A stretch of DNA of 64,000 nt from Massiliimalia timonensis (GTDB lineage: Bacteria; Bacillota; Clostridia; Oscillospirales; Ruminococcaceae): positions 186,001-250,000 of the forward strand of contig NZ_FYDD01000004.1 in NCBI RefSeq assembly GCF_900186585.1, given 5' to 3'. This document shows positions 1 through 8,566 of this stretch, in pieces; positions within the stretch are counted from its first letter, which is position 1; every line of letters starts with the position of its first letter. Under the pieces are notes generated by a model. That model searched no databases, had not been told where the DNA came from, and saw only the letters and a program-made list of their open reading frames with translations. Made by a program: the position numbers and the translations under genes.

Positions 1-375
1 CCACGAATATCAGCCTCATAAGAGTGTTTTTGCTCGCCCTTATAATTCCAAAATATAATTTCATGTTCCACATTACTCTCATGATTTGGAATATGGTCTA
101 ACTCTAAAGATTCGATCTCAAAACACCACTTGCTATAAGCCTCTGTACTATATTCAAAAGAAGGTTCTTTTACCATCTCATAGCATAAGCCGTACATTTC
201 CGTTAACTCGCCCATCTCGTCATACATTGCCTGAACAAAATCCGGTACCGCATTTTCGTCTTCTGTTTTACTGACAGGCAGATTATTTGCTCCAACATTT
301 TCCTGTTGTCCCACAACCACATAATAAAATAACAAGAGTCAAGATCGCTGCAATAACTAATTTTGTCTTTTTCAT
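1..375 (-). pseudogene. Frameshifted lipoprotein, 5' part (runs off the window start)
   Basis: The minus strand has an ATG at 375 with a GGAGGG ribosome binding site just upstream. It opens a lipoprotein signal peptide: MKKTK, a hydrophobic stretch, and a lipobox ending LLCGC. The frame stops about 10 codons after the lipobox. Shifted by one base, it stays open to the window edge for about 100 residues of acidic secreted-type sequence (VSKTEDENAVPDFVQAMYDE and onward). The junction is at a run of three C at 310-312. Removing one base there joins the signal peptide to the long frame. It is therefore either a gene broken by a one-base insertion or a homopolymer sequencing error. The mature part matches no family I recognise. 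The 3' end lies outside the window. Confidence 0.6.
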
Positions 376-402
376 AAATACCCTCCTACTCTTTTTACTT
401 AT

Positions 403-430
403 ATTATAAAGTATTATAAGAAAAAGACAA
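403..430 (-). promoter_or_regulatory. Promoter of the frameshifted lipoprotein
   Basis: On the minus strand, TTGTCT (425-430) and TATAAT (403-408) are separated by 16 bases. They lie about 30 bases upstream of the lipoprotein ATG at 375. Good sigma-A spacing and a consensus -10. Confidence 0.5.
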
Positions 431-460
431 TAGATTTTTGAAGTAAAATAATGCAAACAA

Positions 461-496
461 AAAAGGAATTAGCAGGATTTCCTGCTAATTCCTTTT
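461..496 (-). terminator. Intrinsic terminator of ppdK
   Basis: Perfect 17-base inverted repeat (arms 461-477 and 480-496, core AGGAATTAGCAGGA). On the minus strand it is followed by a T-rich run. It lies about 20 bases after the ppdK stop codon. Confidence 0.85.
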
Positions 497-514
497 CATC
501 ATTTATTGGAAAAA

Positions 515-3139
515 TTAGTCTTTTAACGCAGCCTGAGCAGCAGCCAAACGTGCGATCGGCACACGGAAAGGTGAACAAGAAACATAGTTCAGACCAACTT
601 TGTGGCAGAATTCAACACTGGACGGATCACCGCCGTGTTCGCCGCAGATACCAAGCTTCAGGTCTGGGCGAGTAGATCTGCCGAGTTCAGCAGCCATTTT
701 AACCAGCTTGCCAACACCAACCTGATCCAATTTAGCAAATGGATCGTTTTCATAAATCTTCTTGTCATAGTAAGCATCCAAGAACTTACCAGCGTCGTCA
801 CGGCTGAAGCCGAAAGTCATCTGAGTTAAGTCATTGGTACCGAAAGAGAAGAATTCAGCTTCTTTTGCGATTTCATCAGCAGTCAAAGCAGCACGTGGGA
901 TTTCGATCATAGTACCAACTTTGTACTGCATGTCGGAACCAGCTTCAGCCAGAACAGCGTCAGCAGTTTCAACAACAACAGATTTTACATAAGCCAATTC
1001 TTTTACTTCGCCAACCAGCGGGATCATGATTTCCGGAACCATATCCCAATCCGGATGTTTTGCTTTGACTGCTAAAGCAGCCTGCATAACAGCTCTGGTC
1101 TGCATTGCAGCGATTTCCGGATAAGTAACAGCCAAACGGCAGCCACGGTGACCCATCATTGGGTTGAATTCGTGGAGGCTGGAGATGATTGCTTTAATAT
1201 CAGCAACAGATTTGTTCATGTCTTTTGCAAGCAATTCAATGTCAGCTTCATCTGTTGGAACGAATTCGTGAAGCGGCGGGTCTAAGAAACGGATGGTGAT
1301 CGGGTTGCCTTCCATTGCTTCGTACATTGCTTCAAAGTCGCCCTGCTGCATCGGCAGTAATTTTGCCAAAGCTTTTTCTCTCTGTTCTACTGTGTCAGAG
1401 CAGATCATTTCACGGATCGCCGGGATTCTGTCAGCTTCAAAGAACATGTGCTCGGTACGGCACAAACCGATCCCTTCTGCGCCAAAGGAACGAGCCTGTT
1501 TTGCATCACGCGGATTGTCAGCATTGGTTCTTACTTTCAGAGCTCTGTATTTGTCAGCCCAAGCCATGATTCTGCCAAATTCGCCGCTGATAGAAGCTTC
1601 TACAGTTGGGATTGCTTCGCCGTAGATTGCACCGGTAGAACCATCCAGGGAAATGTAATCGCCTTCGTGGTAAACTTTTCCGCCGAGTTCAAACTGTTTA
1701 TTTTCTTCATCCATTTTGATTTCACCGCAGCCAGATACACAGCAGGTACCCATACCACGTGCAACAACAGCAGCATGAGAGGTCATACCGCCGCGAACGG
1801 TCAGGATACCCTGAGCGGCAACCATACCTTCGATGTCTTCCGGAGAGGTTTCCAGACGGACCAGAACAACTTTTTCGCCTTTTTCAGCCCATTCTTTTGC
1901 ATCATCAGCAGTAAAGACGATTTTACCACAAGCAGCCCCTGGAGAAGCAGCCAAAGCAGAAGCGATTGGAGCAGCTTTTTTCAGAGCAGCAGCGTCAAAC
2001 TGTGGGTGGAGCAGGGAATCCAGAGTTCTTGGGTCGATCATCAGAACAGCTTCTTTTTCAGAGATCATGCCTTCGTCAACGAGGTCACAAGCGATCTTCA
2101 AAGCAGCGGCAGCGGTTCTCTTCCCGTTTCTGGTCTGCAACATGTACAGTTTTTTATCTTCAATGGTGAATTCCATGTCCTGCATATCTCTGTAGTGGTT
2201 TTCCAGAGTGTGGCAGATCTCAACGAACTGGTTGTAGCAGTCCGGCATAACTTCAGCAAGCTGATCGATGGTCTGAGGAGTACGAACGCCAGCAACAACG
2301 TCTTCGCCCTGTGCGTTCATCAAAAATTCGCCGAACAGTTTCTTTTCACCGGTAGCCGGGTTTCTGGTAAATGCAACGCCAGTACCAGAGGTTTCACCCA
2401 TGTTACCAAACGCCATCATCTGAACGTTAACAGCGGTACCCCAAGAATAAGGGATGTCGTTCATTCTTCTGTAAACGTTCGCTCTCGGGTTGTCCCAGGA
2501 ACGGAAAACTGCCTTTACGGCGCCCATCAACTGTTCTTTTGGATCACTTGGGAAGTCCTGGCCGATTTTTTCTTTGTATTCTGCTTTAAACTGTTCTGCC
2601 AGTTCTTTCAGATCGTCCGCAGTCAGTTCGGTATCCATGGTGACGCCTTTTTTCTCTTTCATTGCGTCGATCAGTTCTTCAAAGTATTTTTTGCCGACTT
2701 CCATAACAACGTCGGAGTACATTTGGATAAATCTTCTGTAGCAGTCATAAGCCCAGCGAGGATTGCCGGATTTTTTCGCCATAACTTCTACTACTTCTTC
2801 ATTCAAACCAAGGTTCAGGATGGTGTCCATCATCCCCGGCATGGAAGCTCTTGCACCAGAACGAACAGAAACCAGAAGCGGATTTTCCAAATCGCCGAAT
2901 TTTTTGCCAACGATCTCTTCCATTTTTCCGATATATTCCATGATCTGAGCCTGGATATCGTCGTTGATTTTTTCACCGTCTTCATAGTACTGTGTACAAG
3001 CTTCTGTGGTGATGGTAAAGCCCTGCGGAACTGGCAGACCAAGGTTTGTCATTTCAGCAAGGTTTGCACCTTTCCCGCCGAGAAGTTCACGCATTTTGCC
3101 GTTACCTTCGGAGAAAAGGTAAACAAATTTTTTACTCAC
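515..3139 (-). CDS. ppdK: Pyruvate, phosphate dikinase
   Basis: Interconverts pyruvate, ATP and phosphate with phosphoenolpyruvate, AMP and PPi. In anaerobes it commonly works in the glycolytic or gluconeogenic direction beside or instead of pyruvate kinase. At about 874 residues it is normal family length. The N-terminal ATP-grasp domain begins GGKGANLAEM. The swivelling phosphohistidine domain carries GGMTSHAAVVARGMG with the phosphorylated His. The C-terminal PEP-binding barrel ends with LGICGEHGGDPSS and its catalytic Cys. I place the start at the GTG at 3139, giving MSKKFVYLF, because GGAGGTAATTATA sits just ahead. The longer in-frame ATG at 3154 overlaps that ribosome binding site. It is monocistronic, with its own terminator, and divergent from glmU. 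Confidence 0.97.
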   Translation of the reverse strand: MSKKFVYLFSEGNGKMRELLGGKGANLAEMTNLGLPVPQGFTITTEACTQYYEDGEKINDDIQAQIMEYIGKMEEIVGKKFGDLENPLLVSVRSGARASMPGMMDTILNLGLNEEVVEVMAKKSGNPRWAYDCYRRFIQMYSDVVMEVGKKYFEELIDAMKEKKGVTMDTELTADDLKELAEQFKAEYKEKIGQDFPSDPKEQLMGAVKAVFRSWDNPRANVYRRMNDIPYSWGTAVNVQMMAFGNMGETSGTGVAFTRNPATGEKKLFGEFLMNAQGEDVVAGVRTPQTIDQLAEVMPDCYNQFVEICHTLENHYRDMQDMEFTIEDKKLYMLQTRNGKRTAAAALKIACDLVDEGMISEKEAVLMIDPRTLDSLLHPQFDAAALKKAAPIASALAASPGAACGKIVFTADDAKEWAEKGEKVVLVRLETSPEDIEGMVAAQGILTVRGGMTSHAAVVARGMGTCCVSGCGEIKMDEENKQFELGGKVYHEGDYISLDGSTGAIYGEAIPTVEASISGEFGRIMAWADKYRALKVRTNADNPRDAKQARSFGAEGIGLCRTEHMFFEADRIPAIREMICSDTVEQREKALAKLLPMQQGDFEAMYEAMEGNPITIRFLDPPLHEFVPTDEADIELLAKDMNKSVADIKAIISSLHEFNPMMGHRGCRLAVTYPEIAAMQTRAVMQAALAVKAKHPDWDMVPEIMIPLVGEVKELAYVKSVVVETADAVLAEAGSDMQYKVGTMIEIPRAALTADEIAKEAEFFSFGTNDLTQMTFGFSRDDAGKFLDAYYDKKIYENDPFAKLDQVGVGKLVKMAAELGRSTRPDLKLGICGEHGGDPSSVEFCHKVGLNYVSCSPFRVPIARLAAAQAALKD

Positions 3140-3257
3140 TATAATTACCTCCATAAATATTTTTTAAACACGACAAAAAGCCTGCAAAAATATGGATTTC
3201 CGCAAGTGGCCCTTTGTTTGTGTTCAATCCTGACTTAAATTCTAAGCCTACAGGGAT

Positions 3258-3263
3258 ATTATA
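3258..3263 (-). promoter_or_regulatory. Extended -10 element upstream of ppdK
   Basis: TATAAT on the minus strand preceded by TGT (the TGn extended -10 form), about 120 bases upstream of the ppdK start. No convincing -35 is visible. It is the best candidate for the ppdK promoter. Confidence 0.4.
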
Positions 3264-3354
3264 ACAAATCCAATCTATTTTTTCTATATATTTATCAAAA
3301 AAATTGTGATTTTTTCTAAAATTTAAAACATTTACCAAACTTTACTGGAAAGAC

Positions 3355-3383
3355 TTGAAAAATGTAATAAAAATTGCAATAAT
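3355..3383 (+). promoter_or_regulatory. Possible glmU-prs promoter
   Basis: TTGAAA (3355-3360) and AATAAT (3378-3383) are 17 bases apart. The -10 is weak. A start near 3390 would put the hairpin at 3392-3431 at the very 5' end of the transcript. Confidence 0.35.
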
Positions 3384-3391
3384 AGAAGTAT

Positions 3392-3431
3392 AAAAAAGAG
3401 GAAAACGACAATGTTTGGCTTCCTCTTTTTT
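3392..3431 (+). terminator. Terminator-like hairpin in the glmU leader
   Basis: Arms 3392-3403 and 3420-3431 (AAAAAAGAGGAA with its complement) enclose a 16-base loop. The right arm itself ends in six T. It lies 28 bases ahead of glmU and has no plus-strand gene before it, so it is either a leader attenuator or a 5' stabilising hairpin. Confidence 0.4.
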
Positions 3432-3459
3432 CAATTTATGAAAAAGGTGGCTTTTGGGA

Positions 3460-4860
3460 ATGGAGAATACTTGTGCGGTTGTATTGGCAGCCGGAAAAGG
3501 TACTCGGATGAAGTCAAAAAAGCCGAAAGTATTGGCTGAAATTTTATTTGAGCCGATGCTGGGATATGTTTTAAGGACCTGCCAAAAGGCAGGGATAAAC
3601 GAGATTTGCGCGGTAACAGGGTTTGAAGCGCAGCAGGTGGAGGATTACCTGACAGGCTGGAAAGATAGGCTTTGCGTTTCAACGGTTTTGCAGGACCAGC
3701 AAAAAGGGACCGGCCACGCGGTGATGATGGCAAAGGAGTTTTTAGAACAAAACAGGGAAAAGGATGTTTTAATTTTATATGGGGATACCCCCTGCCTTTC
3801 TCCGGAAGTAATCGAGGACGCTTACCGGCAGCATAAACAGCAGAACAACGCGGCGACGATCGTGACCGCTATTTTGGAAAATCCATACGGCTATGGCCGG
3901 ATCGTTCGGGATGGAGATTCTATCATAAAAATCGTGGAACAAAAAGATGCTTCTCCGGAAGAATCCAAAATACCGGAGATCAATTCCGGCGTTTATTGGT
4001 TCGGGGCGGAGCATCTGCTTAACATGCTGGAGCAGCTGAAGCCGAATAACGCACAAGGGGAATATTACCTGACCGATACCATCGGACTGACGATCAAGTC
4101 CGGAAAAAGGGTCGGCGGTTACTGTGCGGAAAACAGCGATGTGGTTTTGGGAGCAAATTCCAGAAAAGATTTGTATGAACTAAACGAAAAAATGCGGATG
4201 AATATTATTTACCGACATATGGAAAACGGTGTTTCTTTTGCTTCTACGGACGGCGTCATCATTGCGCCTGATGTAAAAATCGGTGCGGATACTGTGATTT
4301 TAGGCGGAACGATCCTCAAAGAACAGGTCGTGATCGGGGAAGACTGTGTGATCGGGCCAAATACCGTGATCCAAAAATCTGAGATCGGGGACAGGGTCAA
4401 ATTGAACTCTGTACAGTGCTATCAGTCTAAAATACATACGGATGTAGATATTGGGCCGTTTGTACATATCCGTCCAAACAGTGAAGTAAAATCTTTTGCA
4501 CATATTGGAGATTTTGTGGAAGTGAAAAATTCCGTGATCGGGGAAGGAACTGCCGTGGCGCACCTGACCTATGTGGGGGACAGCGATATCGGGAAAAATG
4601 TCAATTTTGGCTGCGGTGTCGTTACAGTTAATTATGACGGGGTAAACAAACACCGATGCGTGGTAGAAGATGATGTGTTTATAGGCTGCAATACCAACCT
4701 GGTTGCTCCGGTACATATTGGGAAAGGCGCTTATACAGCGGCTGGTTCAACCATCACAGATGATGTATCAGAATATGCTTTAGCAATCGCAAGAAGCCGT
4801 CAAACAGAAATCGAGGGGTTTGCCGCAAAAAAACTTGCAGGACGTAAAAAAAAGGTGTAA
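3460..4860 (+). CDS. glmU: Bifunctional UDP-N-acetylglucosamine pyrophosphorylase / glucosamine-1-phosphate N-acetyltransferase
   Basis: Makes UDP-GlcNAc for peptidoglycan in two steps: acetylation of glucosamine-1-phosphate, then uridylylation. Residues about 1-230 are the nucleotidyltransferase domain with the signature LAAGKGTRMKSKKPKVL. From about 250 the protein becomes a left-handed beta helix of hexapeptide repeats (such as IGEDCVIGPNTVI), which is the acetyltransferase. Length of 466 residues is typical. I start at the ATG at 3460 because AAGGTGG lies 9 bases upstream. A TTG two codons earlier is too close to it. prs follows after 84 bases with no terminator between, as in the glmU-prs pair of Bacillus subtilis. 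Confidence 0.97.
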   Translation: MENTCAVVLAAGKGTRMKSKKPKVLAEILFEPMLGYVLRTCQKAGINEICAVTGFEAQQVEDYLTGWKDRLCVSTVLQDQQKGTGHAVMMAKEFLEQNREKDVLILYGDTPCLSPEVIEDAYRQHKQQNNAATIVTAILENPYGYGRIVRDGDSIIKIVEQKDASPEESKIPEINSGVYWFGAEHLLNMLEQLKPNNAQGEYYLTDTIGLTIKSGKRVGGYCAENSDVVLGANSRKDLYELNEKMRMNIIYRHMENGVSFASTDGVIIAPDVKIGADTVILGGTILKEQVVIGEDCVIGPNTVIQKSEIGDRVKLNSVQCYQSKIHTDVDIGPFVHIRPNSEVKSFAHIGDFVEVKNSVIGEGTAVAHLTYVGDSDIGKNVNFGCGVVTVNYDGVNKHRCVVEDDVFIGCNTNLVAPVHIGKGAYTAAGSTITDDVSEYALAIARSRQTEIEGFAAKKLAGRKKKV

Positions 4861-4944
4861 ACTGAAAGAGGAGATTAAAACTTTGTAAAGGACCCCTTTT
4901 TCAGTGGAAATAAAATGTGAAAAACAGTATGAGGAGCTAGAAAA

Positions 4945-5904
4945 ATGAATTTGCATGGTAAGGATATCAAGATTTTTACTGCGAACTCAAACAAAGCAGT
5001 TGCAGCAGACATCGCGAAGGACCTTGGCCTTCCGGTTGGCGCGTCAGACGTTATTACCTTCAGCGATGGGGAAATTTCCGTTTCCATTAAAGAATCTGTC
5101 CGTGGATCTGATGTATTTGTGGTTCAGTCGACTTCTTATCCGGTGAATAATAACCTGATGGAACTTCTGATCATGATCGACGCATTTAAACGTGCGTCAG
5201 CCGGCCGTATAACAGCGGTTATCCCTTATTTTGGCTATGCCAGACAGGACAGAAAAGCAAAAGCCCGTGACCCGATTTCCGCGAAACTTTGTGCAGACTT
5301 GATCACTACAGCCGGCGCAGACCGCGTATTGACCATGGACCTGCACGCGCCACAGATCCAGGGTTTCTTCAATATTCCGGTAGACCATCTGCTTGGGGTA
5401 CCGATTTTAGCTCCTTATTTTATTGAACGTTTTGAAGGGAATATGGATGATGTGATGGTCGTTTCTCCTGACTTGGGTTCCGTTACCCGGGCAAGAAATT
5501 TTGCGGCGCGGATCGAAGCGCCTCTGGCTATCGTTGACAAAAGAAGACAGCGCGCAAATGTCTGTGAAGTAATGAACATTATCGGAAATGTAGAAGGCAA
5601 GAAAGTCATTCTGGTCGATGATATGATCGATACAGCAGGAACCTTGTGCAATGCGGCTCAGGCGATCATTGACATCGGCGGGGCAAAAGAGGTCAGCGCC
5701 TGTGCGACTCACGGCGTGTTGTCCGGCCCGGCGATCGAACGCATCCAGAATAGCGTGCTCAAGGAAGTTGTTTTGCTGGATACCATTGCCCTTCCGGAAG
5801 AAAAAAAGATTGATAAGATCAAAATGCTGAAGGTAGGACCGGTATTTGCAGAAGCGATCGCAAGAATTTACGAAGACAAACCGGTTTCTCCGCTGTTTAT
5901 CTAA
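4945..5904 (+). CDS. prs: Ribose-phosphate pyrophosphokinase (PRPP synthetase)
   Basis: Transfers pyrophosphate from ATP to ribose-5-phosphate, giving PRPP for nucleotide, His and Trp synthesis. The 319-residue protein is normal length. Visible motifs are the catalytic region [15 protein letters not shown], the [11 protein letters not shown] segment, and the PRPP-binding loop [11 protein letters not shown] in the second phosphoribosyltransferase-type domain. The ATG has GAGGAG a few bases upstream. It is the second gene of the glmU-prs operon and is closed by a strong terminator. Confidence 0.97.
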   Translation: MNLHGKDIKIFTANSNKAVAADIAKDLGLPVGASDVITFSDGEISVSIKESVRGSDVFVVQSTSYPVNNNLMELLIMIDAFKRASAGRITAVIPYFGYARQDRKAKARDPISAKLCADLITTAGADRVLTMDLHAPQIQGFFNIPVDHLLGVPILAPYFIERFEGNMDDVMVVSPDLGSVTRARNFAARIEAPLAIVDKRRQRANVCEVMNIIGNVEGKKVILVDDMIDTAGTLCNAAQAIIDIGGAKEVSACATHGVLSGPAIERIQNSVLKEVVLLDTIALPEEKKIDKIKMLKVGPVFAEAIARIYEDKPVSPLFI

Positions 5905-5914
5905 GGAATACATA

Positions 5915-5950
5915 AAAACTGCTCTGGAAATTTTCCAGAGCAGTTTTTTT
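5915..5950 (+). terminator. Terminator of glmU-prs, shared with the convergent pseudogene
   Basis: Inverted repeat AAAACTGCTCTGGAAA with its complement, followed by eight T on the plus strand. The stop codon of the decayed minus-strand gene abuts it, so it can act in both directions. Confidence 0.9.
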
Positions 5951-6502
5951 ATTCTTTTAACATGGGAAAAATCGTTAAAGTCAGCAGATAATTTTCATCA
6001 AGACTTACGTGGTAAACAATCCCATCAAAAGAAGTTTCCTCAATATATCCCGTTTCCCATTGATCCATCTTTGTTAAACCAAGCTCCTCTAGGATCTACA
6101 TTCCAGAACTTGAGTCTAAACTTTTATTGGTAGATAAAATCAACAGCGAAATCAGTCTGCCTCCTTGAGCAGAATCAGTGCTTTCCACCATTTCTATCGT
6201 TTCTACTACATCTGTTACATATCCATTTTCCGCTTCTGTAACAAAATGAACAGAAAAACCAGAATTTGGATAAACATACCACGAGTAATTTCTCCCATCT
6301 CCGGTTTCTGTTTCCAGCTGTCCAATTTTCAGATCAGGATCTTCCAAGTTTTTGTTAAAGCTTTTTTGAAATCCTTCCGCAGTAAAGACAAAGGCCCGTT
6401 CGTCGTTTTCTGTTTTCTATAGAAACAAATTCCTGCTTTTTGCATCCTGCTAATATGCTGACACAAAAGACGATTAATAAAAATAACAAAAGTACCTTTT
6501 AT
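5949..6502 (-). pseudogene. Decayed lipoprotein gene (frameshift plus nonsense codon)
   Basis: Read on the minus strand, three pieces form one protein. First, around 6496, a signal peptide VLLLFLLIVFCVSILAGCKK with a good lipobox (LAGC). Second, after a frame change near 6400-6415, a long segment beginning ENDERAFVFTAEGFQKSF. Third, after an in-frame TAG at 6098-6096, a tail beginning ILEELGLTKMDQWETGY and stopping at 5949-5951. No intact ATG precedes the signal peptide; the sequence there reads ATA AAA GG. At least two disabling changes and the missing start make it a pseudogene rather than a sequencing error. The family is not recognised. Confidence 0.65.
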
Positions 6503-6619
6503 GTCTATTCTTCTTTTTGTAAAACAATGATGAAGATGGATGGATAACACCACTATAGTATACGGACTAATGAAAGACAAGATAATTCGACAAAGGGATT
6601 CTTAGAAGCCCTATCAAAA

Positions 6620-6655
6620 ACAAAACCCCCTGTACCGAGAGCGTCACAGGGAGGC
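6620..6655 (-). terminator. Terminator of the Nif3-family gene
   Basis: On the minus strand, CTCCCTGT and ACAGGGGG form an 8-base-pair stem with a 12-base loop, followed by TTTTGTTTTT. It lies about 30 bases after the stop codon. Confidence 0.75.
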
Positions 6656-6681
6656 TTTTACATTTTAACAGTTAAATTTCA

Positions 6682-7506
6682 TCATAGATACAGGAAAGGG
6701 TCGCCTGATTCTAAAAAGATGATCGGGATTTCCGGGGCAAGCGGCTGAAGCCATGGGATGATATGCTTCATCCCAGCCTCTTCCGAACGGTCGTGTCCCA
6801 GAATGATCATAGCACGGGGCATCCCCATCTGTGCAGCATCCCGGACGTAGGAGGGGATCGTCCATTCCAAAATATCGCCGCAGAGGATAACATCCAACCG
6901 TTCCTCTTCCATGGCTTCCATCGGAAGCTCCTCGTAATCTAAAAAGGTACAGACACCGCCCGGCAAAAGTCCCGCCCGGCGGCATACCAGATCGGGGTCG
7001 CCGATGACTCGAAGCGCAGGCAGTCCAAAAAGGTCTTTTAGGGAAGCTGTCAGTTCCCGCAGGGATACCGGAGGGATGTCAGCAGAAAAACGCTTAAAGC
7101 CGGCTCCCTGGCCGATGATATTCTGCTTATCCCATTTCCAGCCCAATTCTTGAAACATCCCGCGGCAGATCAGGTCTCCTTCTTTTGCCAGATGCATGTA
7201 ATCATGAAACCGCCAGATATTGATTTCCGTCCGGTCCAGTAATTTTTGTTTTTCCTGATAAACAGGATCCTCTGTCAGCCAGTCTAGCCGATCTGGGCCT
7301 GTAAAATAGGTGGGCTCATGGGTGATGATGAGGTCTACCCCCTCTTTAGACGCTTGTTCAATTACTTCGCTGGTTGCCATAAAGGTAGTGGCAATTTTGC
7401 TGACAGGGGCCTGTTCGGACCCACAGATCAACCGGTCGCCTGCCTGCGGGCTGACATCTGCACCGCTTTTTTCTTTGATCGCGCGGATGATTTCACCAAC
7501 TGTCAT
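6682..7506 (-). CDS. Nif3-like dinuclear metal centre family protein
   Basis: A 274-residue protein of the Nif3/DUF34 family, whose members bind two metal ions; the biochemical role is unsettled. The N-terminal half holds the conserved region VDLIITHEPTYF. This is a variant of the more usual HHP motif, so it belongs to a side branch of the family. The C-terminal part has ILGHDRSEEAGM and IIFLESGDPF, where Nif3 proteins supply further metal ligands. The ATG at 7506 is preceded by GGGGGAG. A longer frame up to 7542 exists but runs into the tRNA-operon terminator, so I reject it. Transcription may come from read-through of that operon or from an unseen promoter. Confidence 0.75.
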   Translation of the reverse strand: MTVGEIIRAIKEKSGADVSPQAGDRLICGSEQAPVSKIATTFMATSEVIEQASKEGVDLIITHEPTYFTGPDRLDWLTEDPVYQEKQKLLDRTEINIWRFHDYMHLAKEGDLICRGMFQELGWKWDKQNIIGQGAGFKRFSADIPPVSLRELTASLKDLFGLPALRVIGDPDLVCRRAGLLPGGVCTFLDYEELPMEAMEEERLDVILCGDILEWTIPSYVRDAAQMGMPRAMIILGHDRSEEAGMKHIIPWLQPLAPEIPIIFLESGDPFLYL

Positions 7507-7540
7507 TTCATATTCTCCCCCTCCAGATGTAATCAGATAC

Positions 7541-7569
7541 AAAAAAGCCTGCTATTTCAAATAGCAGGC
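7541..7569 (-). terminator. Terminator of the tRNA-Met/tRNA-Glu operon
   Basis: GCCTGCTATTT and its complement pair almost without a loop, followed on the minus strand by TTTTTTGT. It begins 5 bases after the tRNA-Glu CCA end. Confidence 0.85.
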
Positions 7570-7573
7570 GATC

Positions 7574-7648
7574 TGGTGACCCGTGCGAGAATCGAACTCG
7601 CGATTCCGCCGTGAAAGGGCGGTGTCTTAACCTCTTGACCAACGGGCC
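7574..7648 (-). tRNA. tRNA-Glu (anticodon UUC)
   Basis: A complete cloverleaf is readable on the minus strand. The acceptor stem starts GGCCCGT and pairs with ACGGGTC. The anticodon loop is CTTTCAC with anticodon TTC, and the T-arm contains GTTCGATTC. The discriminator base is A and the CCA end is encoded. It is co-transcribed with the tRNA-Met gene upstream. Confidence 0.95.
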
Positions 7649-7664
7649 GTTATTAAATAAAAAG

Positions 7665-7741
7665 TGGTAGCGGTAATTGGATTTGAACCAATGACACCGC
7701 GGGTATGAACCGCGTGCTCTAGCCAACTGAGCTATACCGCC
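7665..7741 (-). tRNA. tRNA-Met (anticodon CAU, elongator type)
   Basis: A cloverleaf on the minus strand starts GGCGGTATAGCTCAG. The anticodon stem is CGCGG/CCGCG with loop TTCATAC and anticodon CAT. The CCA end is encoded. The first base pair is G-U rather than the C-A mismatch of initiator tRNA, and the overall sequence resembles elongator tRNA-Met. A tRNA-Ile with lysidine is the alternative reading of CAU but is less like this sequence. Confidence 0.92.
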
Positions 7742-7777
7742 ATTTCATCAGCCAGCCGTCTCGCTGGAACGTTTTAT

Positions 7778-7806
7778 ATTATATAACAAAAAGGACATGC
7801 TGTCAA
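7778..7806 (-). promoter_or_regulatory. Consensus sigma-A promoter of the tRNA operon
   Basis: A perfect TTGACA (7801-7806) and a perfect TATAAT (7778-7783) on the minus strand, exactly 17 bases apart. The pair lies about 30 bases upstream of the tRNA-Met 5' end. Confidence 0.92.
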
Positions 7807-7860
7807 CACTTTTTTTCAAAAAAAGGCGTATTTTTGAAAAAAAGAGGATTTCCATAAATA

Positions 7861-7916
7861 AACAAAGTAGTTCGCAACAATTTTAGCAAAATCCTACGAA
7901 CTACTTTGTTTTTTAA
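7861..7916. terminator. Hairpin beyond the YbjQ-family gene
   Basis: AACAAAGTAGTTCG (7861-7874) and its complement (7897-7910) make a 14-base-pair stem with a 22-base loop. It lies just after the YbjQ-family stop codon. The longest T-run is on the plus-strand side, so its use as the minus-strand terminator is likely but not certain. Confidence 0.55.
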
Positions 7917-7920
7917 CGAT

Positions 7921-8238
7921 TTATTCAGCAATAAATTTTACAGCGGTTCCATATGCTAAAATTTCGGCCGCGCCTGCCATGACTGCCGCAGAAGCATACC
8001 GCACGTCTATCACTGCATCCGCGCCTAAATGTTCTGCTTCTTCGACCATACGTCTGGTCGCGACGGCCCGCGCTTCGGAAAGCATTTCCGTATAGGAGTG
8101 GATTTCGCCGCCGACTAGATTTTTAAAGGAGGCGCCGATATCACGCCCGATATTCTTTGACTGAACGATCTGTCCTTTTACGATTCCAAGTGTTTCAAGT
8201 TTTTTTCCGCTAATATAATCTGTTGTTACGATCAGCAT
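7921..8238 (-). CDS. YbjQ/UPF0145 family protein
   Basis: A 105-residue cytosolic protein of the YbjQ (UPF0145) family, small conserved proteins thought to form ring-like oligomers; their function is unknown. Family features visible are the start LIVTTDYISGKKLETLGIVKG, the central IGRDIGASFKNLVGGE, and LGADAVIDVRYASA. The ATG has GGGAGGGG ahead. It follows the 95-residue hypothetical gene after about 40 bases and probably shares its transcript. Confidence 0.85.
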   Translation of the reverse strand: MLIVTTDYISGKKLETLGIVKGQIVQSKNIGRDIGASFKNLVGGEIHSYTEMLSEARAVATRRMVEEAEHLGADAVIDVRYASAAVMAGAAEILAYGTAVKFIAE

Positions 8239-8278
8239 AAAAGTCCCCTCCCTAATTATACTTGATAAAGCAAGCTTA

Positions 8279-8566
8279 TTACCGTTTTTTCAGTGCGTCT
8301 TCCAGCCAAACAGAAGCAATATCCAAAGCGGGATATAGGCCTTCCTTTTCACTGGATTTCACAATTCTTTCCAAAGGATTTTTTGTTTCATCTGTCATGA
8401 TCAATTTCACAGAAATTTTTCCACAAATATTTTGATTGTTCCATTCTTTTTGGCTGAGGACCTGCATCATAATGACATAATCATCTGCCATGTTACCGTA
8501 ATAAATGGTATTTCCGCATTTCACCAGCGGCTTGTTTTTATAGTACAAGAAGTTATCAGCAGCCAT
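8279..8566 (-). CDS. Hypothetical protein, 95 residues
   Basis: I do not recognise this protein. It is soluble, with no signal peptide or membrane segment. The first half is beta-rich and mentions little beyond NTIYYGNMADDYVIMMQVLS. The second half looks helical and ends with a basic DALKKR. It has an excellent ribosome binding site (GGGAGGAACAAC before the ATG). Its position directly ahead of the YbjQ-family gene suggests a two-gene operon. Confidence 0.7.
   Translation of the reverse strand: MAADNFLYYKNKPLVKCGNTIYYGNMADDYVIMMQVLSQKEWNNQNICGKISVKLIMTDETKNPLERIVKSSEKEGLYPALDIASVWLEDALKKR

Noticed and set aside
1448-3238. A 596-codon open frame antisense to ppdK
   Set aside because: It is a codon-bias shadow of ppdK. 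The translation is Phe/Ser/His-rich with no domain, and there is no ribosome binding site or promoter for it.
7507-7542. A longer start for the Nif3-family gene
   Set aside because: It would begin inside the tRNA-operon terminator, while GGGGGAG is correctly placed for the ATG at 7506.
7861-7910. The 14-base-pair inverted repeat as a miniature mobile element
   Set aside because: No target-site duplication and no second copy in the window; its position right after a stop codon fits a terminator.
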